Shown in pieces: positions 52,108 through 60,156 of a stretch of DNA of 64,000 nucleotides. Position numbers and translations under genes: made by a program. The stretch's first letter is position 1, and every line of letters starts with the position of its first letter. The notes under the pieces were generated by a model. It was given only the letters and a program-made list of their open reading frames with translations, did not search any database and had not been told where the DNA came from. The stretch spans positions 62,001-126,000 of the forward strand of contig JAUHWL010000006.1 in assembly GCA_030424545.1 (NCBI GenBank). Reading direction: 5' to 3'. The DNA is from Bacteroidia bacterium (GTDB lineage: Bacteria > Bacteroidota > Bacteroidia > Flavobacteriales > Schleiferiaceae).

Positions 52108-53349
52108 ATGCAGGCGGAAATTATTACCATTGGAGATGAAATTCTAATCGGTCAAGTTGTAGATACTAATTCGGCTTGGATGGGCCAACAGCTAAATTTA
52201 ATTGGTATAGATGTGCTGCGCATTAGCAGTATTAGCGATACCAAAGAAGCCATTACTGATGCGTTAGATGCATTGTATCCCGAAACCAAATTGGTGCTCA
52301 TTACAGGGGGCTTAGGTCCTACTAAAGACGATGTTACTAAGAACACATTGTGCGACTACTACAACATGAAGTTGATCTATCAGCCCGAAATTTATGCGCA
52401 CATAGAAAAGTTGTTTGCCGCATTGGATAGAGTTCCGGCAGCTGCTAATAAAGAGCAAGCCATGCTACCCGATGGTTGCCGAATTTTACCAAACTACATG
52501 GGTACCGCTGCCGGTATGCTTTTTAATAAAAATGAGCGCTTGATTGTGTCTATGCCCGGTGTGCCTTATGAAATGAAACACATTATGGAGGAGCAAGTGT
52601 TGCCCATTGCCATAAAAGAATTAATACGCCAACATATTGTGCATAAAACGGTGCTTACTGTTGGAGTGCCCGAAAGTGAGTTAGCAGAACGGATATCTTA
52701 TTTTGAGAATGGTTTACCAATTCACATAAAATTGGCGTATTTGCCTCGCCCCGGAATGGTGCGCTTAAGGTTGAGTGCTAGAGGGAAAGATAAAGAAAGC
52801 ATTGAGCGAGATTTGGCTGAAAAAGTAAGTTTGCTTCAAACAATATTGGGCGATGTGGTTTACGGCACAGATACCGAAACATTAGAGCAAATTATTGGTG
52901 GATTGCTAAACATAAAGAAGCATACGTTGAGTACCGCAGAAAGTTGTACAGGCGGATACATTGCGCATAAAATTACAAGTGTATCGGGTAGTTCGGCTTA
53001 TTTTTTAGGCAGTGTAGTTGCGTATGCCAATGAGGTGAAAATATCATCATTGCAGGTAGATAAGCAGGTGCTAGAAAGCAACGGTGCTGTAAGCGAGCAG
53101 GTGGTAAAGCAAATGGCGGAAGGAGCAAGAAAAAACTTTAATTCTACCTGGGCGCTAGCCACGAGTGGCATTGCTGGCCCCGATGGCGGAACAAAAGAAA
53201 AACCTGTTGGCACTGTTTGGATAGCATTAGCCGGGCCTACAATTACAGCGGCAAAAAAATTTCAGTTTGGAACCCACAGAGACCGAAATATTAAAAAGAG
53301 TGCTTTTGCGGCATTAGATATGTTGCGCGCAGCTCTTATTAAAAGTTAG
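52108..53349 (+). CDS. cinA: CinA-family protein (MoCF and NMN amidohydrolase-like domains)
   Basis: The 413-residue product has an N-terminal molybdopterin-binding-like domain (ITIGDEILIGQVVDTNSAWM; ITGGLGPTKDDVTKNTL) and a C-terminal PncC/CinA domain (STAESCTGGYIAHKITSVSG; ATSGIAGPDGGTKEKPVGTV). CinA proteins deamidate NMN and hydrolyse ADP-ribose in NAD salvage; in some bacteria they respond to competence. The catalytic Ser and Lys regions are intact. The stop overlaps the convergent DUF2147 gene end by 4 bp. Confidence 0.94.
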   Translation: MQAEIITIGDEILIGQVVDTNSAWMGQQLNLIGIDVLRISSISDTKEAITDALDALYPETKLVLITGGLGPTKDDVTKNTLCDYYNMKLIYQPEIYAHIEKLFAALDRVPAAANKEQAMLPDGCRILPNYMGTAAGMLFNKNERLIVSMPGVPYEMKHIMEEQVLPIAIKELIRQHIVHKTVLTVGVPESELAERISYFENGLPIHIKLAYLPRPGMVRLRLSARGKDKESIERDLAEKVSLLQTILGDVVYGTDTETLEQIIGGLLNIKKHTLSTAESCTGGYIAHKITSVSGSSAYFLGSVVAYANEVKISSLQVDKQVLESNGAVSEQVVKQMAEGARKNFNSTWALATSGIAGPDGGTKEKPVGTVWIALAGPTITAAKKFQFGTHRDRNIKKSAFAALDMLRAALIKS

Positions 53350-53795
53350 TTTGTGTAGCGAGTCCAAAGCGTACTGCGGCCTAAAAAAGGCATGCCCAAC
53401 ACGTAACCTTTTAAATATAGTTTCCCATCTTTTTGTAAGTGAGCATAACAACTGTACGTTTTACCGCTTGCGGGGTCGTAAATTTCGCCATCATCCCATT
53501 CGTTATCATCGTCATCCCACTCTAGGTTTTTTAAAATAATGGTGCCAATTAATTCTCTTTTTCGCACATCTGGATTGGGGTTGTGGATATCTGTTCGCGG
53601 ACTAGACCCATCTGGATTGGTGGTTTTTTTAAGCCAAACTATTTTGCCGTAAATTTTACCATTCTCTTCAAATACTTCTACACGGCTTGTTTTTTCTTCA
53701 TTCCACCAAATGCCTAGAATTTTGCTATTTGGATTTTGTGCCTTTAGCAGGATTGCCGAAAAGAAGAATACGAGAAGAATTGAAAGTTTTTGCAT
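53346..53795 (-). CDS. DUF2147 domain secreted protein
   Basis: The 149-residue product has a signal peptide (LSILLVFFFSAILLKAQ) and the DUF2147 domain: GIWWNEEKTSRVEVFEENGK, IYGKIVWLKKTTNPDGS, EWDDGEIYDPASGKTYSCYA and LKGYVLGMPFLGRSTLWTR. The family is lipocalin-like and has no established biochemical role. It is monocistronic and convergent with cinA. Confidence 0.92.
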   Translation of the reverse strand: MQKLSILLVFFFSAILLKAQNPNSKILGIWWNEEKTSRVEVFEENGKIYGKIVWLKKTTNPDGSSPRTDIHNPNPDVRKRELIGTIILKNLEWDDDDNEWDDGEIYDPASGKTYSCYAHLQKDGKLYLKGYVLGMPFLGRSTLWTRYTN

Positions 53796-53904
53796 GATAA
53801 TGGTGAAAGTTTATTTCAAATGTAAAAGAAATTGAAAAGGTAAAAATGGGTTGGCTTAAAACAAGGGAAACTTTTGCCCTAAATTGCGCAAAATTTATTT
53901 TGGT

Positions 53905-54174
53905 ATGGGCTTAACAAACAATGATGTTTTAAAGAAAGTTAGGGTTGCATTAAAACTGCGTGATGATGAGATTGTTGAGATATTAAAGCTGGTAGATTTT
54001 AGAATATCTAAAAGTGAGTTGGGTGCTTTTTTCAGAAAAGAAGACCACCCCAAATACATGGAATTGCAAGACCAAATTTTGCGCAATTTTTTAAACGGAT
54101 TGGTTATTTACATGCGCGGCCCAAAGCAAGAAGAACGGGGGAAACCTTTTGACAAAAAGAAATTAGGCAAGTGA
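53905..54174 (+). CDS. DUF1456 family protein (YehS-like)
   Basis: The ATG at 53905 gives 89 residues beginning MGLTNNDVLKKVRVALKLRD, the usual family start; an earlier codon at 53884 would add seven odd residues. The second half repeats the motif (VDFRISKSELGAFFRKEDHP; ILRNFLNGLVIYMRG). DUF1456 proteins usually have two such units, about 150 residues; this one has one and part of a second, so it is the short form. The function is unknown. The end overlaps the convergent helicase gene by 12 bp. Confidence 0.82.
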   Translation: MGLTNNDVLKKVRVALKLRDDEIVEILKLVDFRISKSELGAFFRKEDHPKYMELQDQILRNFLNGLVIYMRGPKQEERGKPFDKKKLGK

Positions 54175-55488
54175 TATTCGCACCTTTTTCTTTTTGAGTT
54201 TACTGTTGTTTAACTTTTCGCAAACGGCTTCGGCTTTACTTTTTTCTACCGATACAAAAGCACAATCTTGTTTAATTTCTATTACACCCAATTCTTCTTT
54301 GGTTAGATTTCCTTGTTTAAAAAACAGTCCGGCAATGTCGCCTTTAGAAATTTTGTCTTTTCTACCGCCCGAAATAAATAACGTTTGCCAATGTTTTTCT
54401 ACGCCATTTTGGGGTTTAGCAATGTCTTTTTCATAAAGAATTTTAGGCTCAGCCTCAACAATAAAATCAGGTAAATTTTCTTTTTCCCAACGTAAAATGT
54501 AAGCTGTTCCGTCACTCATCATTCTGGCGGTGCGCCCATTGCGGTGGGTAAATTCTTCTTTTCTGTGCGGTAGTTGATAGTGCATAATAAACTCTATTTC
54601 TGGCACATCAATACCCCGTGCGGCCAAATCTGTAGCCAATAATATTTTGTGTGTACCATTTCTAAATTTTATCAAGGCGCGTTCGCGATCTTGCTGTTCT
54701 AATCCGCCATAAAAACAGCCATGCGCAATGTTGTGTTCTTGCAGCAAATTGCTAACCCAATTTATAGTGTCTTTGTAATTGCAGAAAATAATGCCCGGTT
54801 TATCTTCTAAACTTTTAAGCAACGTAACCAGTGTTTTTAATTTGTCCTTGGCGGGAGAAAGAACCGTGACAAGTTCTAGTTGTTCGTTTTTATGAGTTAA
54901 ATAATTTAGCGTTTTGGGTTCGTTTAGTCTAATGAACCGTGGAATTTCAATACTGTTTGTAGCCGATGTTAAAATTCTCTTTTTTACTTTTTTTAGGGCG
55001 AAAGCAATTTCAACCATTTCGTCTTCAAACCCAATTTCTAACGATTTATCAAACTCATCTAACACAAAGGTGGAAATAAAATGCGTGGTAAATGTGCCTC
55101 TGCGGATGTGATCTGCTACTCGGCCGGGAGTGCCAATTAGGATGGCCGGTTTGTGTTTTAGTTCAATTCTATCTTTAGACCCAGCTCGCCCGCCATACAC
55201 AGCATTGGCTTTAAAGCCTGTGCCCATTTCTCTAATTACCTGTTCTATTTGTATAGCCAGTTCTCTAGACGGAGTTAATATTAACGTTTGAATTTCGGTG
55301 CAATTAGGGTCTAATTGAGCAAGAATTGGAAGCAAAAAAGCCAATGTTTTTCCAGAGCCTGTTGGTGAAAGAAGGATAACATCATCATGTGCTAAAATGG
55401 TTTTTTGCGCATCTAGCTGCATTTTGTTTAATGCGGCAATATTTAATTTTTTAAGAATGGCCTGTTGGTCTTTTTGCAATTTATTCAT
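54163..55488 (-). CDS. dbpA: DEAD-box RNA helicase, DbpA-like
   Basis: The 441-residue product has helicase motifs I (LSPTGSGKTLAFLLP), Ia (TPSRELAIQ), Ib (GTPGRVADHIR), III (TSATN), V (LLATDLAARGIDVPEIE) and VI (HRNGRTARM). Motif II is DEFD rather than DEAD (TFVLDEFDKSLEIGF). The last about 75 residues form a DbpA-type RNA-binding domain (FISGGRKDKISKGDIAGLFF; VSVEKSKAEAVCEKLN). DbpA acts on helix 92 of 23S rRNA during large-subunit assembly. The gene is convergent with the DUF1456 gene. Confidence 0.9.
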   Translation of the reverse strand: MNKLQKDQQAILKKLNIAALNKMQLDAQKTILAHDDVILLSPTGSGKTLAFLLPILAQLDPNCTEIQTLILTPSRELAIQIEQVIREMGTGFKANAVYGGRAGSKDRIELKHKPAILIGTPGRVADHIRRGTFTTHFISTFVLDEFDKSLEIGFEDEMVEIAFALKKVKKRILTSATNSIEIPRFIRLNEPKTLNYLTHKNEQLELVTVLSPAKDKLKTLVTLLKSLEDKPGIIFCNYKDTINWVSNLLQEHNIAHGCFYGGLEQQDRERALIKFRNGTHKILLATDLAARGIDVPEIEFIMHYQLPHRKEEFTHRNGRTARMMSDGTAYILRWEKENLPDFIVEAEPKILYEKDIAKPQNGVEKHWQTLFISGGRKDKISKGDIAGLFFKQGNLTKEELGVIEIKQDCAFVSVEKSKAEAVCEKLNNSKLKKKKVRISLA

Positions 55489-55554
55489 GCGGCAAAGGTG
55501 CTTTTATTTATGGCAGCTTCGCAGGGTTATTGCAACAATTGTGAGGCTAATATT

Positions 55555-56517
55555 TTACAGTTTACTCATTAAAGATTGCTCTTCTTCTAATTGTGATTTT
55601 GCTCCGGCAATACTGGCGTTTAATTCAAAACCAATAATAAGCCCGATGGCGCTAATGTAAATCCAAAGCAAAATTACAAGTAGCGTTCCTATACTACCGT
55701 AAAGTTTGTTGTACTGGGCAAAGTTGGTTACATAAATACCAAAGGCAATAGAAGAGAGAACTATTAATGTAGTGGCCAAAATGCTTCCGGGCGAAATTAG
55801 TTTCCAATGCTTGCCCTTTATAGGGCCGTAATTGTACATTAAAGAAATAGAAAATAAGATGGTAAATAGTATGATGATGGTGCGTGCAATTCGCATAAGA
55901 TCAGCAGCAAATTGTGCGATGTAGCCTTTAGAAACAATCCAATCAAAAAATGATTCTCCCAACGAAACCAATGTTAAAGAAAGGATGAGCAGAAAGATTA
56001 ACGCAATGGTTAATAGGATGGCACTTACATACTGTTGCCAAAAGTTTTTGTACTCTATTTTATGAAATCCATTTGAAAAATTTGTGATTAAAGAAAGGGT
56101 TCCGTTGGTAGCAAAAATCAAGGTAGAAATAAGCGTAAGCCACAATAAATCACCTCTCTTAATGCTAATAATATCTATGATGGTAGATTCGGCAAGTTCA
56201 AAGCTATTGGGTGGAAGCACATCTTTAAGCAATTCAAAAATATCATCTTGCATGCCTTCTCCGGCCACAAAGGGAATAAGGGTGAAAATAAAAATGAGCC
56301 CGGGAAAAAGTGCCATAAAAAAGCTAAACGAAATACTGCCGGCACGGGTAGTAACGGCACCTTCGTACAACCCTTTAAAGAAAAATGTGGTTACGTCATA
56401 AAGACTAAGCCCCTCAAAAAAAGGTAGTTTAATTCTTTTGCTTTGCACCGCAACTACGCGCAATAGTATTTTTAGTTTATCTAAAAGTTTATTGAAAAGC
56501 GATTTTAATTCTTGCAT
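55555..56517 (-). CDS. YihY/BrkB family membrane protein
   Basis: The 320-residue product has six or more hydrophobic helices and the family signatures: FFKGLYEGAVTTRAGSISFS near the N-terminus, FMALFPGLIFIFTLIPFV, and LYGSIGTLLVILLWIYISAI near the C-terminus. YihY/BrkB proteins are envelope membrane proteins with no firmly known function; the RNase BN label often given is wrong for this family. It is on the same strand as nadC, 30 bp away, and may be cotranscribed with it. Confidence 0.9.
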   Translation of the reverse strand: MQELKSLFNKLLDKLKILLRVVAVQSKRIKLPFFEGLSLYDVTTFFFKGLYEGAVTTRAGSISFSFFMALFPGLIFIFTLIPFVAGEGMQDDIFELLKDVLPPNSFELAESTIIDIISIKRGDLLWLTLISTLIFATNGTLSLITNFSNGFHKIEYKNFWQQYVSAILLTIALIFLLILSLTLVSLGESFFDWIVSKGYIAQFAADLMRIARTIIILFTILFSISLMYNYGPIKGKHWKLISPGSILATTLIVLSSIAFGIYVTNFAQYNKLYGSIGTLLVILLWIYISAIGLIIGFELNASIAGAKSQLEEEQSLMSKL

Positions 56518-56547
56518 TTGTCTTCTTTCAAAACTTTGGCATTTGGG

Positions 56548-57402
56548 TTAATCTATAGCTTTTAAACTTAAATCCATGCAATTTACACTATGGGTTAATG
56601 CGCCAACCGAAATAAAATCTACACCACAAAGGGCATATTCTCTTATGGTATTTTTTGTAATTCCGCCTGAACTTTCTGTTTCAAATGTACCATCAATTAG
56701 CTTCACTGCTTCCCTCGTATCATTATAATTAAAATTGTCTAACATAATACGATGTACGCCACCAACCTCTAGTACTTGTTTTACTTCGTCTAAGTTTCTT
56801 GTTTCAACTTCAATCTTTAAATTTTTGTTGTTTTTTACCAAGTAGTTTTGCGTGCTTACAATAGCTTCTTTAATGCCGCCCGCAAAATCTATGTGGTTAT
56901 CTTTTAGCATAACCATATCAAAAAGACCTATTCTGTGGTTTACGCCACCACCAAGTTTTACGGCCCATTTTTCTAAATAGCGTAACCCTGGCGTTGTTTT
57001 ACGTGTATCTAATATTTTGGTTTTTGTGCCTTCAAGCAACTTAACATACGCATTGGTTTGGGTGGCAATGGCACTTAAGCGTTGCATAAAGTTTAGTACA
57101 ACACGCTCTGCAGTTAGTAGTTTTTGACTTGGTCCTGTTACATAAAAAGCAATATCGCCCGGGTTTACAGGTGTACCGTCTTTAATTTTTATATCCAAAG
57201 AAAAGCCATCATCAACTTTTTTAAAGATTTTTTCCGCCAATTCTACACCGGCCAAAATTCCTTTTTCCTTAACCAAAAGCTTGGCCTTGCCTATGTTTTT
57301 TGATGGAATGCAGGCCAAGGAGCTATGGTCTCCATCGCCCAAATCTTCGCGTAAAGCTTGGTCTATTAAATCATCTAAATAAGGTAAATCAGAAAGCATC
57401 AT
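56548..57402 (-). CDS. nadC: Nicotinate-nucleotide pyrophosphorylase (carboxylating)
   Basis: The ATG near 57402 (MMLSDLPYLDDLIDQALRED) is chosen; a TTG at 57435 would add 11 residues. The about 284-residue product converts quinolinate and PRPP to nicotinate mononucleotide in de novo NAD synthesis. Motifs are LREDLGDGDHSS, LDTRKTTPGLRYLEKWAV with the substrate-binding Arg residues, GGGVNHRIGLFDMVMLKDNH, and a C-terminal ESSGGITKNTIREYALCGVD. nadA and nadB are not in the window. It is divergent from rlmH. Confidence 0.94.
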   Translation of the reverse strand: MMLSDLPYLDDLIDQALREDLGDGDHSSLACIPSKNIGKAKLLVKEKGILAGVELAEKIFKKVDDGFSLDIKIKDGTPVNPGDIAFYVTGPSQKLLTAERVVLNFMQRLSAIATQTNAYVKLLEGTKTKILDTRKTTPGLRYLEKWAVKLGGGVNHRIGLFDMVMLKDNHIDFAGGIKEAIVSTQNYLVKNNKNLKIEVETRNLDEVKQVLEVGGVHRIMLDNFNYNDTREAVKLIDGTFETESSGGITKNTIREYALCGVDFISVGALTHSVNCMDLSLKAID

Positions 57403-57463
57403 CCGGTAGAGATTATTTTTGCGCAAAATAGCCAACTTTTAAGGGGCAATCAATAGCAATAAA

Positions 57464-57934
57464 ATGAAGATTATTTTTCTTGTTGTAGGCAAAACAAACC
57501 AAAACTGGCTTTCTCTCGGAATTGAAGAATTTGAAAATCGATTGAAGCATTATTCAACTTTTGAAATGGTAACTATTGATGATATTAAAGGGAAAAACAA
57601 AAGTGCACAAGAAGTAAAAAAGCTTGAAGGTGCCGCATTGTTAAAGTTTTTAGAGCCGGCAGATAAATGCATTTTGCTTGATGAAAACGGACAGAAACTC
57701 AGCTCTAGAAAATTTGCTGATACCTTGCAAAAGTGGATGAATGCCGCACCAAAAAGATTGGTTTTTATTGTTGGAGGTGCATTTGGTTTTGATGATGCAT
57801 TGTACAAAAGGGCGGATGGAAAAATTTCGCTATCGCCTATGACCTTTACCCATCAAATGATACGGCCATTTTTTGTGGAACAGCTGTACAGAGCCTTTAC
57901 AATTTTACGCGGAGAAAAATATCACAACGACTGA
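57464..57934 (+). CDS. rlmH: 23S rRNA (pseudouridine1915-N3)-methyltransferase RlmH
   Basis: This 156-residue SPOUT (knotted) methyltransferase modifies pseudouridine 1915 of 23S rRNA on whole ribosomes. Signatures are LVVGKTNQNWLSLGIEEF at the N-terminus and, at the knot, VFIVGGAFGFDDALYKRADG, then ISLSPMTFTHQMIRPFFVEQ and YRAFTILRGEKYHND at the end. The last motif, H[QM]..R...EQLYRA...., is diagnostic. It is 35 bp before holA and could be cotranscribed. Confidence 0.95.
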   Translation: MKIIFLVVGKTNQNWLSLGIEEFENRLKHYSTFEMVTIDDIKGKNKSAQEVKKLEGAALLKFLEPADKCILLDENGQKLSSRKFADTLQKWMNAAPKRLVFIVGGAFGFDDALYKRADGKISLSPMTFTHQMIRPFFVEQLYRAFTILRGEKYHND

Positions 57935-57969
57935 GATAAGAATCGGCCTTAAAAAATTATTTTCGCCTA

Positions 57970-58974
57970 ATGGCTAGCACATACCAAAGCATATTGCATG
58001 ATTTACACAACGGGCGTTACGCGCCTGTTTATTTGTTTGATGGAGAAGAAGATTTCTTTATTGATGAACTTACCGATTATATAGAGGAGCATAGTTTAGA
58101 TGAGGCCGGAAAAGCTTTTGATTTGGTTATTTTGTACGGCAAGGATGTAGATGGAATGTTGGTTGTAGATGAAGCAAAACGCTTTGCCATGATGGGCAAC
58201 AGGCGCGTAATTATTGTGAAGGAAGCTCAACAATTAAAAAATATTGAAGCACTTTTAGATTACATAAAAAACCCTGTACCCAATAACATCTTAGTGCTGG
58301 CGCATAAGCACAAAAAAATGGATGGTAAAAAAACCATCACCAAGCAATTGCGTCAAAAGCACGTTTATTTAGAAAGTAAAAAACTTTACGACAATCAAAT
58401 TCCACCGTGGATTACCAACCATTTAAAAGCCTTTGGATACCATATAGAACCAAAGGCGGCCTTAATGTTGGCCGAGTTTGTAGGTTCTAATTTGAGTAGA
58501 TTAAATAACGAGCTTAAAAAATTAATGCTTGTTGTTTCTAAAAGCAGCAACATTACTCCCGATGATATAGAGAAAAATATTGGAGTAAGTAAAGACTATA
58601 ACAATTTTGAGTTTATCTCGGCACTTGCGCATAAAGATGTATTAAAGGCCAATAAAATTGTAAAATATTTTTCTCAGAATCCTAAGAAAAACCCTGTGGT
58701 AGTTACAAATAGTTTAATGTACTCCTATTTTAGTAAAATGCTTATAGTACACGCAACACCAGATAAAAATGAATATAATTTGGCCAAAGCGTTGGGTACA
58801 TCTACGTATGGTGTAAGAGACCACGTAGTTGGTATGCGCCATTATTCGCTAAACAAAACTGTACGCATTATAGGTTATTTAGCAGAGCTTGATGTTAAAA
58901 GCAAAGGAGTTGATAATGTTAGCACCAATGAATATGACTTGCTGCGCGAATGTGTTTTTAAAATTTTACATTAA
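57970..58974 (+). CDS. holA: DNA polymerase III delta subunit
   Basis: The 334-residue product is the clamp-loader subunit that opens the beta clamp. Motifs are GRYAPVYLFDGEEDFFIDEL at the N-terminus, RRVIIVKEAQQLKNIEALLD, and FVGSNLSRLNNELKKLML in the AAA+-like domain. The collar domain includes FEFISALAHKDVLKANKIVK. A -7-like TATTTTCG (one mismatch) lies at 57958. A very strong terminator follows 11 bp after the stop. Confidence 0.93.
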   Translation: MASTYQSILHDLHNGRYAPVYLFDGEEDFFIDELTDYIEEHSLDEAGKAFDLVILYGKDVDGMLVVDEAKRFAMMGNRRVIIVKEAQQLKNIEALLDYIKNPVPNNILVLAHKHKKMDGKKTITKQLRQKHVYLESKKLYDNQIPPWITNHLKAFGYHIEPKAALMLAEFVGSNLSRLNNELKKLMLVVSKSSNITPDDIEKNIGVSKDYNNFEFISALAHKDVLKANKIVKYFSQNPKKNPVVVTNSLMYSYFSKMLIVHATPDKNEYNLAKALGTSTYGVRDHVVGMRHYSLNKTVRIIGYLAELDVKSKGVDNVSTNEYDLLRECVFKILH

Positions 58975-58985
58975 GTATTCCTTGT

Positions 58986-59022
58986 AAAAAAAGAGCCTCA
59001 GCATTGCTGAGGCTCTTTTTTT
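58986..59022. terminator. Bidirectional terminator
   Basis: A perfect 17-bp stem, AAAAAAAGAGCCTCAGC with GCTGAGGCTCTTTTTTT, closes a three-base ATT loop. It lies between holA (plus) and the SRPBCC gene (minus) and fits both directions. Confidence 0.93.
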
Positions 59023-59036
59023 GTGTAAACTATAAA

Positions 59037-60029
59037 TTACTTAATGGGGTAATATATCTCTGTTACCCAGTTGGCTGTGTCGGGTTCAGTGGCTGGCCCA
59101 ACCACATAAACTTCCATTACAGATCCATTCATTTCTAATCCGTTTTTTAAGATGTAATCATCTATTAAGTAATGCGTTTCTCCAGAAGAATCGTAAGACC
59201 CAATATGAACGGCTTTTAGCATTTTTCCAGATGGAGTCATTCCTTTAAGTACAACATCATTTCCTGTTTTTTCAGATGCGTTGGGCATTGCAATATCCAT
59301 AACCGTTGTTTTGTCAACCTCATTCCATTCATGTATAACAGCAAGTGGTGCGCCAGTCATCAATGAAGCATCCTCACCTAAATAATTAGCGATCTCACCA
59401 TAGCTATTACCAAACAAATCACTGCTCATTTCTTCCCAAGTAATTTCATGATGCATGTAAAACATGGCTGTTGGTTTAAGCTCAACAACAGAAATGTCTA
59501 AGGCAGGTGCTCTAGACTCTAGGCGCTCTTTAAGATTTGCAAGTCCTGCTTCAAAATCTGGCCCTACACTGGCATCCATTTGTTCCGCCATAAAGCTTAC
59601 ATAAAATGGTAATTCGCCACGCATACTCCAGGTCACTTCGGTTCCGCCATCTTTTTCTACAAATGTCCAAAATCCGCTAGAGCTTCCCATGCCTTCAAAC
59701 GTAATTTCTGTTTGCATGCTGCTATTGGGTTCGGCTTTTACAATCGTCATTTTTCCAGCACCAGAATTTTCGCCAATCCAGCTGTATTCTGCTCCTTGGC
59801 CTTGAGATACATCGCCAAAAGTAACTTTCATTGTAGAGTCTTTCTCAAACCACGACCCCCACTCTGGCCATGTTTTAAAGTCAGATACTTCAGCATAAAC
59901 AGCCTCTGGTGTAGCATCAATAAATGCAGATCTGGAAACGTCAAATTTTCCATCCATGGTAGAAAGCCAGATGGCAATTCCGCCAATAATGACTACAAGT
60001 ACAATTAAAATAATTTTTAAAACTTTCAT
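59037..60029 (-). CDS. Membrane-anchored SRPBCC and GyrI-like fusion protein
   Basis: The 330-residue product has an N-terminal membrane anchor (LKIILIVLVVIIGGIAIWLS). A SRPBCC (polyketide-cyclase-like) domain spans about 25-170 (SRSAFIDATPEAVYAEVSDF; PEWGSWFEKDSTMKVTFGDV; WTFVEKDGGTEVTWSMRGEL). A GyrI/AraC-binding-like domain follows (about 180-330, HEITWEEMSSDLFGNSYGEI; VHIGSYDSSGETHYLIDDYI). Both folds hold small hydrophobic ligands. Such fusions are known in Bacteroidota, with the ligand unknown. The protein is probably anchored by its N-terminus with domains in the periplasm. Confidence 0.87.
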   Translation of the reverse strand: MKVLKIILIVLVVIIGGIAIWLSTMDGKFDVSRSAFIDATPEAVYAEVSDFKTWPEWGSWFEKDSTMKVTFGDVSQGQGAEYSWIGENSGAGKMTIVKAEPNSSMQTEITFEGMGSSSGFWTFVEKDGGTEVTWSMRGELPFYVSFMAEQMDASVGPDFEAGLANLKERLESRAPALDISVVELKPTAMFYMHHEITWEEMSSDLFGNSYGEIANYLGEDASLMTGAPLAVIHEWNEVDKTTVMDIAMPNASEKTGNDVVLKGMTPSGKMLKAVHIGSYDSSGETHYLIDDYILKNGLEMNGSVMEVYVVGPATEPDTANWVTEIYYPIK

Positions 60030-60156
60030 GATATTTAATTTTTAGGTAGACCAAAGATATATTTTTCTTCTTCACTTGTTCGGGGTCAATTCTTACACAA
60101 GTGTTTAGTTAGTATATTCGGCCACTGTAAAAAAATAGACATTAAAGAAAAAAAGA

